Source: Candidatus Binataceae bacterium | Lineage (GTDB): Bacteria; Desulfobacterota; Binatia; Binatales; Binataceae | Length of the DNA stretch: 42,587 bases | NCBI GenBank assembly: GCA_035294265.1 | Contig: DATGLK010000053.1 | Span: 1-42,587, forward strand | Direction of reading: 5' to 3' | Program-made: the position numbers and the translations under genes | Shown here: positions 26,452-35,825 of the stretch, in pieces | How positions within the stretch are numbered: position 1 is the stretch's first letter | Layout: every line of letters starts with the position of its first letter | Notes under the pieces: model-generated | Database searches by the model: none | What the model was told of the DNA's origin: nothing | What the model saw: only the letters and a program-made list of their open reading frames with translations

Positions 26452-27825
26452 ATGCAGCCGGATTTGAACCGGGTTATCGAACAGGTATCCAAGGAAAAGG
26501 GCATCGATAAATCCATCGTCATCAGTGCCGTCGAAGAGATGATGCATTCGGCGGCGCGGCGCACCTTTGGAGCCGAGCGCAACATCGAGTCGCGCTACAA
26601 CGCCGACCTGGGCGAAGTGGAGTTGTTCGAGATCAAGACCGTCAGCGAGGAGGCAGGGGCGAGCCAAGTCGGATTGGCCGAAGCACGCACCAAATATGAC
26701 CCTGAGGCCCAGGCCGGCGACGAGATTTTGATCAAGCTGGATACCGCGACCATGGGACGCATCGCGGCCCAGGCGGCCAAGCAGAACCTAATCCAGCATA
26801 TCCGCGACGCCGAACGTAAACAGATTTACAGCGAATTCAAGGACCGTAGGGGCGAGGTGATCTCGGGCATTGTGCAGCGCTTCGAGCGCAAGAACATGAT
26901 TGTAAACCTGGGCCGCACCGAAGCTATTTTGCCCGAAAAGGAACAGATCCCTCACGAGCGATATCGCCAGGGCGATCGGATTCGCGCCCTGATACTGGAG
27001 GTCGATCTGTCGGAGAAGGGGCTGTCCATCGTTCTGTCGCGCACCTCCAACGAATTCCTGCGCAAGCTCTTCGAGCAGGAAGTGCCGGAGATTTACGAGG
27101 GAATCGTGGAGATTCGCCAATGCGCGCGCGAGCCCGGGGGAAGAGCCAAGGTGGCGGTTTATTCCAACGATTCGGATGTCGATCCGGTGGGGGCCTGCGT
27201 GGGACTCAAGGGCACCCGGGTGCAATCGGTGGTGCAGGAGTTGCGCGGCGAGAAGATCGATATTGTGCCGTGGACCGAAGATCAGGCCGAACTGGTCTGC
27301 CGCGCGCTGGCGCCGGCCAAGGTCTCCAAGGTGATAATCGACGAGGAAGAGCACGCGATGGAGGTGATCGTGCCCGACGATCAGCTTTCCCTGGCCATCG
27401 GCAAGCGCGGTCAGAACGTCCGCCTGGCCCATCGCCTGACTGCGTGGAAACTTGACGTACGCAGCGAGGCCGAGGCGGAGGAAGAGGCGCGGGCCGCGCG
27501 GGCCTCGCTCAACGCGATTCCGGGGGTGGGCGACATCAACGCCGAGTTGCTCTATCAATGGGGTTTTCGCTCCGCCGAGCAATTATCGGAGACTGCGATT
27601 GATGCCTTTGAAATCGATGGCATCTCGGCCGAGCGCGCCACTCAACTGATCGCCGCCGCGCAGTCGCATGTGGCCCACAAACGGCGCCAGTCCGAAGAAG
27701 CTGAAGCCGCGGCGCGTGCCGTGGCGGCCGCCCAGAGTGAGACCGGCGGCGCGGCCGGAGAAAGCGCAGCCCAGACCGGGGAAGTGGAGTCGCACGAAGA
27801 TGGCAACGGCGAGGTCCCGTCATAG
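26452..27825 (+). CDS. nusA: Transcription elongation/termination factor NusA
   Basis: A 457-residue NusA that binds RNA polymerase and nascent RNA, controlling pausing, termination and antitermination. Domains in order: N-terminal polymerase-binding domain (LNRVIEQVSKEKGIDKSIVI), S1 domain (GEVISGIVQRFERKNMIVNL), KH1 (VGACVGLKGTRVQSVVQELR) and KH2 (LAIGKRGQNVRLAHRLTAWK). A helix-hairpin-helix region then follows (LNAIPGVGDINAELLYQWGF), as in many non-enteric NusA proteins, with an Ala/Glu-rich tail. GGGAGG precedes ATG 26452. Its 3' end overlaps ylxR by 26 bases in another frame. Confidence 0.96.
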   Translation: MQPDLNRVIEQVSKEKGIDKSIVISAVEEMMHSAARRTFGAERNIESRYNADLGEVELFEIKTVSEEAGASQVGLAEARTKYDPEAQAGDEILIKLDTATMGRIAAQAAKQNLIQHIRDAERKQIYSEFKDRRGEVISGIVQRFERKNMIVNLGRTEAILPEKEQIPHERYRQGDRIRALILEVDLSEKGLSIVLSRTSNEFLRKLFEQEVPEIYEGIVEIRQCAREPGGRAKVAVYSNDSDVDPVGACVGLKGTRVQSVVQELRGEKIDIVPWTEDQAELVCRALAPAKVSKVIIDEEEHAMEVIVPDDQLSLAIGKRGQNVRLAHRLTAWKLDVRSEAEAEEEARAARASLNAIPGVGDINAELLYQWGFRSAEQLSETAIDAFEIDGISAERATQLIAAAQSHVAHKRRQSEEAEAAARAVAAAQSETGGAAGESAAQTGEVESHEDGNGEVPS

Positions 27826-28102
27826 GCCTGAGCGTCGCTGCATGGCGTGCCGCCAGCGCGGATTCAAATCCGACCTGCTGCGGCTGACGGCCGGCGAGGG
27901 GGGCGCACTGTACTGGGACTTGAGCGGCCAGGGCCAGGGGCGAGGTGGTTACTTGCACCCCAGGCGCGAATGTTTGGCGCGTTTTGCCGGGTTGAAGGTC
28001 GAGAAGTTTACTTCGCTGCGGCGCTCGATTGATCGCGCCGAGCGAAGCGCTTTGGTAAAGATGATGCTGGAGCGGCTAGCTACATCACCGCAGCATGCAT
28101 AG
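27800..28102 (+). CDS. ylxR: YlxR family RNA-binding protein
   Basis: A 100-residue YlxR/DUF448 protein, found almost always between nusA and infB. The signature PERRCMACRQRGFKSDLLRL, the middle GRGGYLHPRRECLARF and the C-terminal KFTSLRR are typical; the family is basic and thought to bind nucleic acid or RNase P. It begins at ATG 27800, inside the nusA 3' end, so translation is probably coupled. The longer in-frame extension back to 27668 lies wholly within nusA and is not used. Confidence 0.9.
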   Translation: MATARSRHRPERRCMACRQRGFKSDLLRLTAGEGGALYWDLSGQGQGRGGYLHPRRECLARFAGLKVEKFTSLRRSIDRAERSALVKMMLERLATSPQHA

Positions 28103-28112
28103 AATATAGGCA

Positions 28113-31097
28113 ATGGCTCGTAAACGTATAAAGACTTTGGCTTTGGAATGGAACGTCTCGGTCGAGGACGTACTACATAGTTGCGAGCGCCTCAAACTGG
28201 CGCACGGACGCTCCGACGCAAGCTTGCTAGCTCCCGAGGAAGCCGAACGTATCCGCGCCGACCTCAACGAGCAAGCCAATCGCGCCGCTTTGCTGCGCCG
28301 CGAGACCGTTTTTGAGACCACCGCCGGCAAGGTGGTTGAAAAGCGCCTGAACGAGACGGTCATGCGCCGGCGCCATTCCGAGCCCGAAGCCCCCCCGCCG
28401 CCCGCGCCGAGCCAGGGTGGGGCAGAGCCCTTCCATTTTGAATTGGAGAGCGCCGAGACGCCCGATCTGGCGGCGCCGTTTTTGGAGACGATGGCGGAGC
28501 CCGAGCCCACGCTAGAGTTGCCCGAGGTTGCTCCCGCAGCGCCCGAAGTTGCCTCAGCCACAGCCCAGGCTCCAGCCGCGATAAGCCCGCCGCAGGTGGC
28601 CGAGAACGACTCGCCCGCCAGCGCATCGGAAGCGCCTACGCCGCCGTTGAACGGCGGGGCTCGCCTGGAAACGACGCCGGCAGCCGATGCCAAAGCGGCT
28701 ACGGAGCGCATGCAGCCAGTACCGCCTCCTCAAACGGCCAAGCCCAATGTGTTTTCCACCCCGCCCGTGCAGCCAGGGGCGGTGCGTAACCTGCCGGGCG
28801 GACGCGTAAGTGTGTCTCCTTCAGGGGTGACGCGGGAGACCGTGCGGCCGACCGGACGCACGCAGGTTATTAATTTGGCGCGCGGCCACGCCTCGGCCCC
28901 CGTACTGGATGATCAGCAGCAGGGGCCCAAGGTGTTGGGCAAAATCGACCTGCGCAAGGCAGTACCGGCGCGGCCGGCCACGCCTCCGACCCGCCCTGGC
29001 GGTCCGCCGCTGCGACCGGGAATGCCGGGGGGACCGGGACGACCGACGATGGGTGGCCCGCGGATGGGACGTCCAGTTCCCAGCGCTCCGGTCGAAGCAC
29101 CAGCGATGCCGGTGGGACAGGCGCCTGCCAAACCCGGCGCACGCGCAATCAAGAAACGGCGCGTGGTCAAGAAGGAACCGGGAGATTTAATCGCCGAGCG
29201 CGAGATTCGTGGCGGCCGGTTTCCCAAAAAACGGCGTGCCTTGCCCGGCAAGGAGCAGCGTAAGACCGAAATCACCACGCCCAGAGCTTCCAAGCGTGTG
29301 GTGCGAGTCTCCGAGGGGGTGACCGTCGCTGACTTGGCTCGCAACATGGGAGTCAAGGCTGCCGAGGTCATCAAGAAGCTGATGACATTGGGCTTGATGT
29401 CCACTGTCAATCAGGTGCTCGACGTCGATACCGCAACCCTGGTCGCAAGCGAGTTCGGCTACAATGTCGAGAACGTGGCCTTCGACGTCGAAGCCGCGAT
29501 CGAGGAAGGGGCCGAGGAAGCGACCGCCGAAAATCAGCTTCCCCGTCCACCCGTGGTCACGGTCATGGGGCATGTCGACCACGGCAAGACCTCGCTGCTG
29601 GATGCTATTCGCCATACCAGCGTGACCGCGGACGAATTTGGCGGAATTACCCAGCACATCGGCGCCTATACGGTGGAGGTCAACGGCCGCAGTATCACTT
29701 TCGTCGATACCCCCGGCCATGAAGCCTTTACTGCGATGCGGGCACGTGGGGCCAAAGTAACCGACATCGTAATCCTGGTGGTTGCGGCCGACGAAGGGGT
29801 GATGCCACAGACGGTGGAAGCACTCAACCACGCTCGTGCGGCCAAGGTTCCGGTCATCGTGGCGATCAACAAGATCGATCGTCCCGAGGCCAATTTGGAC
29901 CGGGTCAAGCAGCAGCTTTCCGAAAACGGCCTGATTCCCGAAGACTACGGCGGCGATGTCATAACCGTGGGGGTGTCGGCCCGCACTCGTGAGGGTATCG
30001 ATCGGCTATTGGAGATGGTCTTGTTGCAGGCAGAGTTGCTCGACCTCAAGGCCAATCCCGATCGCCTGGCGCGCGCTACTGTAATCGAAGCGCAACTCGA
30101 TCGCGGGCGTGGCCCGGTGGCCACCGTGCTGGTTCAAGAAGGCACGTTGCATCAGGGCGATCCCTTCGTGTGTGGCACCACTTACGGTCGGGTGCGCGCG
30201 ATGCTCAACCATTTGGGGCAGCGTCTGACGCAGGCTGGTCCCTCCACGCCGGTGGAGATTTTCGGACTGTCAGGGGTACCCGAGCCAGGGGTTCCGTTGA
30301 TCGCGGTGGCTGACGAGGCCAAAGCCCGCCAGGTGGCCGAATTTCGCCTGAGCAAAGAGCGCGAGGGCGAATTGCAGAAGACCAGCCGGGTCTCGCTGGA
30401 GGATCTCAGCCAGCGGATGCGGGCGGGCGAGGTCAAAGAACTCAAGGTCGTGGTCAAGGGCGACGTGCAGGGCTCGGTCGAGGCGCTGGCGGCGTATTTG
30501 CGCCGACTCTCCACTCAGGAAGTCAAGGTGGAAGTAATCCATGCTTCGGCGGGTGGAATCTCCGAGACCGATGTCTCGCTGGCCGCGGCGTCGGGCGCGA
30601 TCGTCGTCGGCTTCAATGTGCGGCCCGAGCCCAAGGCGGCAGCGCTGGCCGAGACCGAGAAGGTCGATATCCGGCTCTACACCATCATTTATGACGCGGT
30701 GAACGAGATTCGCGAGGCGATGGAGGGGCTGTTGGCGCCGACATATCGGGAGAAGAATCTAGGTCGGGCCGAGGTGCGGCAGATTTTCAGTGTTTTGGGC
30801 TCGACCATTGCCGGTTCGATGGTTCAGGACGGGCGCATTCTGCGCGGCGCGCGCGCTCGCCTGGTGCGCGACAGTCGTGTGGTGTGGGAAGGCCGAATCG
30901 GGTCGCTGCGCCGCTTCAAGGATGACGCACGCGAAGTTTTGGCCGGTTACGAATGCGGTATCGGGCTGGAAAATTACAACGACCTCAAACCCGGCGATGT
31001 GATCGAGGATTTCGAGCTGGAAGCCGTGGTACGCAAGCTAGGCGCACCTGCGGTGGAATCCGGGCACGCCCCGGTCGCCGCAGAAAAACAGCTCTAA
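28113..31097 (+). CDS. infB: Translation initiation factor IF-2
   Basis: A 994-residue GTPase that brings initiator tRNA to the small ribosomal subunit. The N-terminal IF2-N domain ([20 protein letters not shown]) is followed by a long Pro/Ala-rich linker including the basic segment [11 protein letters not shown], then a second IF2-N-like part ([20 protein letters not shown]). The G domain starts at [19 protein letters not shown], with [17 protein letters not shown] (G3) and NKIDRPEAN (G4). Domains II-IV end in the C2 tRNA-binding barrel ([20 protein letters not shown]). Gly/Pro-rich repeats in the linker ([18 protein letters not shown]) are low complexity. It begins 10 bases after ylxR. Confidence 0.97.
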   Translation: MARKRIKTLALEWNVSVEDVLHSCERLKLAHGRSDASLLAPEEAERIRADLNEQANRAALLRRETVFETTAGKVVEKRLNETVMRRRHSEPEAPPPPAPSQGGAEPFHFELESAETPDLAAPFLETMAEPEPTLELPEVAPAAPEVASATAQAPAAISPPQVAENDSPASASEAPTPPLNGGARLETTPAADAKAATERMQPVPPPQTAKPNVFSTPPVQPGAVRNLPGGRVSVSPSGVTRETVRPTGRTQVINLARGHASAPVLDDQQQGPKVLGKIDLRKAVPARPATPPTRPGGPPLRPGMPGGPGRPTMGGPRMGRPVPSAPVEAPAMPVGQAPAKPGARAIKKRRVVKKEPGDLIAEREIRGGRFPKKRRALPGKEQRKTEITTPRASKRVVRVSEGVTVADLARNMGVKAAEVIKKLMTLGLMSTVNQVLDVDTATLVASEFGYNVENVAFDVEAAIEEGAEEATAENQLPRPPVVTVMGHVDHGKTSLLDAIRHTSVTADEFGGITQHIGAYTVEVNGRSITFVDTPGHEAFTAMRARGAKVTDIVILVVAADEGVMPQTVEALNHARAAKVPVIVAINKIDRPEANLDRVKQQLSENGLIPEDYGGDVITVGVSARTREGIDRLLEMVLLQAELLDLKANPDRLARATVIEAQLDRGRGPVATVLVQEGTLHQGDPFVCGTTYGRVRAMLNHLGQRLTQAGPSTPVEIFGLSGVPEPGVPLIAVADEAKARQVAEFRLSKEREGELQKTSRVSLEDLSQRMRAGEVKELKVVVKGDVQGSVEALAAYLRRLSTQEVKVEVIHASAGGISETDVSLAAASGAIVVGFNVRPEPKAAALAETEKVDIRLYTIIYDAVNEIREAMEGLLAPTYREKNLGRAEVRQIFSVLGSTIAGSMVQDGRILRGARARLVRDSRVVWEGRIGSLRRFKDDAREVLAGYECGIGLENYNDLKPGDVIEDFELEAVVRKLGAPAVESGHAPVAAEKQL

Positions 31098-31118
31098 AGG
31101 ATCGTGCGCCCTTTTGTC

Positions 31119-31148
31119 CCCTCCTCGATGATTTGCCCTGGAGGAGGG
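31119..31148 (+). repeat. Hairpin after infB
   Basis: CCCTCCTC (31119-31126) and GAGGAGGG (31141-31148) form a perfect 8-bp stem with a 14-base loop in the 111-base space between infB and ylxP. There is no T-run, so RNA processing or stability is likelier than termination. Confidence 0.45.
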
Positions 31149-31208
31149 AGGGCTAGGGTTGGGAGGCCGTGCGCGTTGCGTAAGCCAATGCGTCTTTAGG
31201 GGATGACG

Positions 31209-31496
31209 ATGGTGGTTGGGGTATTGAGGTTGACCCTGTTCCTGCCCGATAACCATTCGCTCAAGGGCAAGCGGCAGGTATTGCGCGCGATCAAGGACCG
31301 TGTGCGCAACAAGTTCAACGTCTCCATTGCAGAATCCGCGGATCACGACCTTTGGCAGCGAGCCGAACTGGGCATTTGTCAGGTTGGCAGCGACCGCGCC
31401 TTCGTCGACGGCGCGCTGCGCGAGGTTGTCAACTTCATCGAGGCGGTCGGCCTGGCTCCCTTGGGTAGCGAAGAGGTGGAATTTCTTAACTACTGA
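31209..31496 (+). CDS. ylxP: YlxP/DUF503 family protein
   Basis: A 95-residue DUF503 protein, usually found between infB and rbfA and linked to ribosome maturation. The family start VVGVLRLTLFLPDNHSLKGK is clear, followed by KRQVLRAIKDRVRNKFNVSI and the C-terminal VNFIEAVGLAPLGSEEVEFL. ATG 31209 is chosen over 31203 because AGGGG ends six bases before it, and family members begin at MVIGV-like sequence. It is complete with no odd features. Confidence 0.9.
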   Translation: MVVGVLRLTLFLPDNHSLKGKRQVLRAIKDRVRNKFNVSIAESADHDLWQRAELGICQVGSDRAFVDGALREVVNFIEAVGLAPLGSEEVEFLNY

Positions 31497-31629
31497 AAGG
31501 CTGCCGTGCGGCGGCGGTTGCGGCAAGAGGTGCGGCCGGGGATGTCCATCACACAGCAACAAACCCCAGGCGCGACGATGCGGGAACGCCCTTTCAGCTA
31601 GGTAGAAAGTTATCTGTAGCGGCTGCGGC

Positions 31630-31658
31630 TTCAAGCCGAACTGCAATCCGGATAAAAT
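31630..31658 (+). promoter_or_regulatory. Candidate internal promoter before rbfA
   Basis: TAAAAT (31653-31658) is a 5/6 match to the -10 box, with a weak TTCAAG (31630-31635) 17 bases upstream. Normal spacing would put the transcript start at or next to the A of ATG 31665. rbfA has no visible Shine-Dalgarno, which fits a leaderless mRNA but does not prove one. Confidence 0.35.
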
Positions 31659-31664
31659 CGCCAT

Positions 31665-32015
31665 ATGCTTGGTAGTGAAGGGCGTCGGCCCGAACGCGTG
31701 GCCGAAGCGTTGCTGCGCGAGATCTCTAGTTTGCTCCAGCGTGACCTCAAGGATCCCCGCCTGCGCGGAGTCACGCTCACCGAGGTCAAGCTCAGTCCCG
31801 ATCTACGCCAGGCGCGGGTTTTTTTCTCTCACCTCGAGGGCGCCGCCCGTGCCGCCGAGGCGGCTGCTGGGTTTCGCAGCGCCAGCGGGTTCATTCGTCA
31901 AAAAATTGGCCGCGAGCTGGGATTGCGCTATAGCCCGCAACTGGATTTTGAATTCGATCGCAGCAGCGAGCGTGCGGCGAGAATTGACGCGATCTTGCGG
32001 AAGCTGGCCCAGTAA
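31665..32015 (+). CDS. rbfA: 30S ribosome-binding factor RbfA
   Basis: A 116-residue RbfA, a KH-fold factor that binds the immature small subunit during late assembly and cold adaptation. Family features are RRPERVAEALLREISSLLQR, the strand DPRLRGVTLTEVKLSPDLRQ, ARVFFSHLEG and the C-terminal GRELGLRYSPQLDFEFD. The start at ATG 31665 has no clear ribosome-binding site. truB follows after 21 bases. Confidence 0.94.
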   Translation: MLGSEGRRPERVAEALLREISSLLQRDLKDPRLRGVTLTEVKLSPDLRQARVFFSHLEGAARAAEAAAGFRSASGFIRQKIGRELGLRYSPQLDFEFDRSSERAARIDAILRKLAQ

Positions 32016-32036
32016 TCGACGGCTCGCGGGCACACG

Positions 32037-32915
32037 ATGCACGGTGTACTGCTGGTCGATAAGCCGCCGGGGGTAGGTTCGGCGCAAGTCGTGCGGGCGA
32101 TCAAGCGTGTGGTTAGGCCTTACCGGGTTGGCCATTTGGGCACGCTCGATCCGTTTGCCACCGGCTTGCTGCCGATTCTTATTGGCGAGGCCACCAAGTT
32201 GGCACCGTTCCTGGAGTCCAGCCACAAGCAGTACGAAGGTATCATCGCGCTGGGAGCCGAGACCGATAGCTGCGATCGGACCGGGCAGGTCGTGGCGACC
32301 GCGCCTGTACCTCGACTGGATCGCGCCGGTGTGGCCGCCGTGGCCAAACAGTTTATCGGCGAGATTAGGCAGGTCCCACCAATTTTTTCAGCCCTCAAGC
32401 GAGCGGGTGTTCCGCTGTACAAATTGGCTCGCCGCGGCGAACCGGTCGAGCCGCCACCGCCGCGCGTTGTTCGGATCGAAGCCTTGGAACTGGATCTGGT
32501 TGATTTCAATCATCTGCGCGTCAGCCTGATCTGCTCGCCGGGGACCTACGTGCGAACTTTGGCGCGAGATATCGGACTGGCATTGGGCACGATGGCTCAT
32601 CTGGTGCAACTACGGCGATTGGCCACCGCGGGCTTTGTGGTTGTTCACGCCCATCGGTTGGAAGAGTTGATGGAGGCGCCCGAGCAGCTCTCCCAGCACG
32701 TTATTCCAATGGCCGAGGCGTTGAGCAAGATGGCGCGAGTGGAGGTCGATGAAGAGAGCGAGCGCCGCCTTCGCCATGGTGATGCTTCCGCGCTGATACC
32801 ATCGATAGGCGCTCGCGAGGGTCTTTTCATGGCGGTGCGGGGGTCGGAATTGATAGCGATCGCGCAGTGCTCTGGCGCGGATGGCTTGCGTTTGTTGCGT
32901 GTTTTCGTGCGGTAG
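32037..32915 (+). CDS. truB: tRNA pseudouridine(55) synthase TruB
   Basis: A 292-residue enzyme that makes the pseudouridine of the T-loop in tRNAs. It opens with HGVLLVDKPPGVGS, and the catalytic Asp38 lies in VGHLGTLDPFATGLLPI. KQYEGIIALGAETDSCDRTG, the thumb loop (FSALKRAGVPLYKLARRGEP) and GTYVRTLARDIG complete the family set. The C-terminal region is a small PUA-like domain (RLRHGDAS, LFMAVRGSELIAIAQCSG). It is the end of the rimP-to-truB cluster. About 105 bases without a recognisable terminator separate it from the next gene. Confidence 0.96.
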   Translation: MHGVLLVDKPPGVGSAQVVRAIKRVVRPYRVGHLGTLDPFATGLLPILIGEATKLAPFLESSHKQYEGIIALGAETDSCDRTGQVVATAPVPRLDRAGVAAVAKQFIGEIRQVPPIFSALKRAGVPLYKLARRGEPVEPPPPRVVRIEALELDLVDFNHLRVSLICSPGTYVRTLARDIGLALGTMAHLVQLRRLATAGFVVVHAHRLEELMEAPEQLSQHVIPMAEALSKMARVEVDEESERRLRHGDASALIPSIGAREGLFMAVRGSELIAIAQCSGADGLRLLRVFVR

Positions 32916-33020
32916 CGGTTTTGTTCAGCGAGACGCATTTGAGACCTTGAGCCTTGAGCAGCCAGGGATTAAAGCTTGTGCTAACTGTAGCAAACCGCCA
33001 TTCAAAGGGACCGTCGCTGC

Positions 33021-34052
33021 TTGAGGTTTGACTTAAAGTATTTTTTTTCGGATTGGCCACTAGGCGCCAAAATCGCTGGTCTATATAGCCTGCTGATGCT
33101 GGCTACGGCGGCGGTCTGGATCTGGGCGGCGCTGACTTTTCGCGCCCAGCCGGTCTTTCTGGGCGCGGCATTGCTGGCCTATGGCTTCGGTTTGCGCCAT
33201 GCGGTTGATGCCGACCATCTGGCTGCCATTGACAACGTCACTCGCAAGCTTATCCAACAGGGGCAACAGCCTATCGGCGTGGGTTTCTGGTTCGCGCTGG
33301 GCCATTCCACCGTGGTGGTACTGGCCGCGGCTGCGGTCGCGGTCGGAGCATCGACGGTGCAGCGCGATTTCGCCGCCTGGAGAAGTATCGGTGGGGCGCT
33401 CTCCACCGGCATTTCCGCACTGTTTCTGTTTGCCATCGCGGCTATCAACTTGATGATTTTGCGCTCGGTCTGGCTGGTCTTGCGTCAGCTACGTAGCGGT
33501 GGGGTCTATTCCGAGGGTGACTTGGACCTCTTGATGGAACAGCGGGGTTTCCTGGCGCGACTATTCAAGCCACTTTTTCGGCTCATTACACGCACTTGGC
33601 ATATGTTTCCGCTGGGTTTTCTGTTCGGTCTGGGCTTCGACACTGCCACTGAAATTACCGTCTTGGGAATCGCGGCCACCGAGGCCGCCAAGGGGCTCTC
33701 TATCTGGTCGATCATGGTCTTCCCCGCTTTGTTTGCGGTGGGGATGGCACTTGTCGATACCAGCGACGGGGTCCTGATGCTGGGTGCGTACGCTTGGGCC
33801 TTCATGAAGCCGGTCCGCCGTCTTTACTACAATTTCACCATTACCCTCATCTCGGTCGCGGTGGCGGTTGCGATCGGGGCGATCGAAGCACTGGGGCTGA
33901 TCGGACAGGCGATGGGCCGGCCGCAATGGAGTGGGCTGAACTTCAGCAACCTCGGGTTGGTAATTATCGGGCTGTTTATTGTCGCTTGGCTAGGTTCGGC
34001 GGTCATATATCGCCGCACCGAGACGCAAGAAAGCAGTCCAAGCGGCGGCTAA
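33021..34052 (+). CDS. NiCoT-family nickel/cobalt transporter
   Basis: A 343-residue membrane permease of the HoxN/NixA (NiCoT) family, which imports nickel or cobalt. The family signature HAVDADHLAAID, with His60, Asp65 and His66 (H-x4-D-H), lies in the second helix. LGFDTATEI and the matching FALGHSTVV are the other conserved segments. About eight hydrophobic helices are visible. Metal preference cannot be read from sequence; I found no cobalamin or nickel riboswitch in the 105 bases upstream. The start is TTG 33021 with AAAGGGA about 10 bases upstream. The P450 gene begins 19 bases downstream. Confidence 0.9.
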   Translation: MRFDLKYFFSDWPLGAKIAGLYSLLMLATAAVWIWAALTFRAQPVFLGAALLAYGFGLRHAVDADHLAAIDNVTRKLIQQGQQPIGVGFWFALGHSTVVVLAAAAVAVGASTVQRDFAAWRSIGGALSTGISALFLFAIAAINLMILRSVWLVLRQLRSGGVYSEGDLDLLMEQRGFLARLFKPLFRLITRTWHMFPLGFLFGLGFDTATEITVLGIAATEAAKGLSIWSIMVFPALFAVGMALVDTSDGVLMLGAYAWAFMKPVRRLYYNFTITLISVAVAVAIGAIEALGLIGQAMGRPQWSGLNFSNLGLVIIGLFIVAWLGSAVIYRRTETQESSPSGG

Positions 34053-34071
34053 GCCGCAGTGGAACAAGGTC

Positions 34072-35286
34072 GTGATAGCGATAAGCCAAGAGCCTTTCCC
34101 GCTTGATTGCGATCCTACGCTGCCCGGCCATCCCGATCCTTATCCGCTCTACCATCGCCTGCGCCGCGACGATCCTGTCCATTACAGCACTCTGACCAAG
34201 GTCTGGATGCTGACGCGATATTCCGATGCACTCGCTTATCTGCGCAACCCGACTTTCAGCCGCAGCGCATATCTTGATCTCATTCGCGCTCAGTTCGGTC
34301 CGGATCACCCAATTGTTGCCTTTCAAAGCCGCGAGCTGGCCTTTACCGATGCGCCGCGGCATTCATGGCTGCGGGGGATCATGGCCAAGGCCTTCTCGCC
34401 CCAGCGAATTGCGGCGGTGCGGCCTCATATCGAAGCGGCGGTTGATAGGGCGCTTAAGCGGGCAGCGGTGCAAGGCGCAATCGAAGTGGTGGCAGATTTT
34501 GCCTATCCGATTCCCGCCGACGTTATCTCGGCGATGCTTGGGGTGCCCCAGGAGGACTGGGCGACGCTGCGGGAGTGGGTGGAAGGGATTGTGGTTTCAC
34601 GCGGACTGTTGCGCACCCCCGCGATGATGGAGGCCGGAGCGCACGCCAGCCAGGACTTTCACGACTATCTCAAGCGGCTGATGGAGGATAAGCGCAAGAG
34701 CCCGGGCGAGGACTTGCTCAGCGCGCTGTTGAGCGTTCGGCATGAGGAGCGTGCGATGGAAGCCGAGGAGATCATCACGATGATCGAAACCCTGTTCGCG
34801 GCCGGCCACGCCACCACCCGCAATCTTATCGCCAACGGACTGATTGCGTTGCTCAACCATCCGGACCAACATCGCAAGCTGCGCGACCATCCCGCCCTGA
34901 TTGCCGGTGCGATTGAGGAGGTCCTGCGGTATGATCCGCCCACGCAGGCGCCATCTCCCCAGGTCGCGACCGTCCAGAGCGAGATCGGCGGGCGAGTTAT
35001 CCGGCGCGGCGAGATGGTATCTGTGTTATTTGGCGCCACCAATCGGGATCCTGCACGTTTTGAGGAACCCGACCGCTTCGATATCGAACGCCGCGACAAC
35101 GAGCATTTAAGCTTCAGTCACGGTATCCACTACTGCTTGGGTGCTGGTTTGGCGCGCTTGGAAGCGCAAGTGGCGGTTGGCGCGATCGTGGCTCGGTTCC
35201 CCGCTTTGCGGCTGGCTGCGGAGCAAATCGAGTGGACCCAAGCGGGCCGCTTCCGCGGCCCCCGCGCGCTGAAGCTGACATTGTGA
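34072..35286 (+). CDS. Cytochrome P450
   Basis: A 404-residue soluble bacterial P450 that should hydroxylate or oxidise a small hydrophobic substrate. The heme-binding loop FSHGIHYCLGAGLARLEAQV has Cys355 as the iron ligand. EEVLRYD supplies the ExxR pair, and PDRFDIERRDNEHLSF precedes the heme loop as usual. The I-helix reads AGHATT (residues 244-249); the acidic residue normally before the Thr is Ala247 here, which is unusual for a monooxygenase. No ferredoxin or reductase gene is nearby. It begins with GTG 34072, 19 bases after the NiCoT gene. I do not recognise the substrate class. Confidence 0.93.
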   Translation: MIAISQEPFPLDCDPTLPGHPDPYPLYHRLRRDDPVHYSTLTKVWMLTRYSDALAYLRNPTFSRSAYLDLIRAQFGPDHPIVAFQSRELAFTDAPRHSWLRGIMAKAFSPQRIAAVRPHIEAAVDRALKRAAVQGAIEVVADFAYPIPADVISAMLGVPQEDWATLREWVEGIVVSRGLLRTPAMMEAGAHASQDFHDYLKRLMEDKRKSPGEDLLSALLSVRHEERAMEAEEIITMIETLFAAGHATTRNLIANGLIALLNHPDQHRKLRDHPALIAGAIEEVLRYDPPTQAPSPQVATVQSEIGGRVIRRGEMVSVLFGATNRDPARFEEPDRFDIERRDNEHLSFSHGIHYCLGAGLARLEAQVAVGAIVARFPALRLAAEQIEWTQAGRFRGPRALKLTL

Positions 35287-35405
35287 GCAGCGTGTTCAGA
35301 CATTGTCGCGCCCGGATAGTCCTTTCATGAATGCAGGCCAGCGAAATTTGGATGGCAAGGCCTCGCAGAAAGCGCGCGCCCCCCAGCGGGGGAGCGTCGG
35401 GGTGC

Positions 35406-35434
35406 TTGTTTGCGCGTGCCGCCCATGTTAGAGT
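35406..35434 (+). promoter_or_regulatory. Candidate rpsO promoter
   Basis: TTGTTT (35406-35411), a 17-base spacer and TAGAGT (35429-35434) form a plausible sigma-70 promoter. Transcription would begin near 35441 and leave a purine-rich leader of about 34 bases before the rpsO ATG. A CCCCC-AGC-GGGGG hairpin lies just upstream (about 35379-35393) and may end P450 transcription. Confidence 0.42.
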
Positions 35435-35474
35435 CTGCGCGAACGAAAGGAAAAGGGAAAGAAAGAGTCTCCCA

Positions 35475-35744
35475 ATGCCCCTGGCATCCGCTCGCAAGCG
35501 AGAAATAATCAGCAGCAATGCTCGTGTCGCCAACGACAGCGGCTCTCCTGAAGTCCAAATCGCGCTGATTACGGCGCGGATCGAAGGTTTAGCCGAGCAT
35601 TTCAAATCGCATGCGAAAGATCATCATTCCAGACGCGGATTATTGCGCTTGGTTGGCAAACGGCGTCGTTTGCTGGAGTATCTGCGGGGGTGTGATTTCA
35701 ACCGTTACAAGACGTTGATCGATCGGTTGGGCATTCGGAGATAG
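35475..35744 (+). CDS. rpsO: 30S ribosomal protein S15
   Basis: An 89-residue S15, exactly family length, that binds 16S rRNA early in small-subunit assembly. It shows [20 protein letters not shown], the highly conserved [20 protein letters not shown] and [23 protein letters not shown] 35475 is chosen to match family length; an upstream in-frame extension to 35331 is out of character. The leader is purine-rich (GGAAAAGGGAAAG). It lies upstream of pnp, the usual arrangement. Confidence 0.96.
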   Translation: MPLASARKREIISSNARVANDSGSPEVQIALITARIEGLAEHFKSHAKDHHSRRGLLRLVGKRRRLLEYLRGCDFNRYKTLIDRLGIRR

Positions 35745-35769
35745 GCTGCCACATGTCCCAGCGGCCATG

Positions 35770-35786
35770 GCCCGAGGAGTGTCGGG
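35770..35786 (+). repeat. First hairpin in the rpsO-pnp spacer
   Basis: GCCCGA (35770-35775) and TCGGGC (35781-35786 approximately) form a perfect 6-bp stem with a loop of about six bases, 25 bases after the rpsO stop. It is one of two hairpins in this spacer. Confidence 0.5.
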
Positions 35787-35825
35787 CGTGGGTGCAACGG
35801 GACGACCGGTGACAGAACCCCCGCT

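Noticed and set aside
28870-29148. Gly/Pro-rich repeats inside infB as a possible tandem repeat locus
   Set aside because: This is the usual low-complexity linker of long IF-2 proteins, not a separate repeat element.
32916-33020. Possible cobalamin or nickel riboswitch before the NiCoT transporter
   Set aside because: The spacer is only about 105 bases, and I see neither the cobalamin-box consensus nor a structured multi-stem core.
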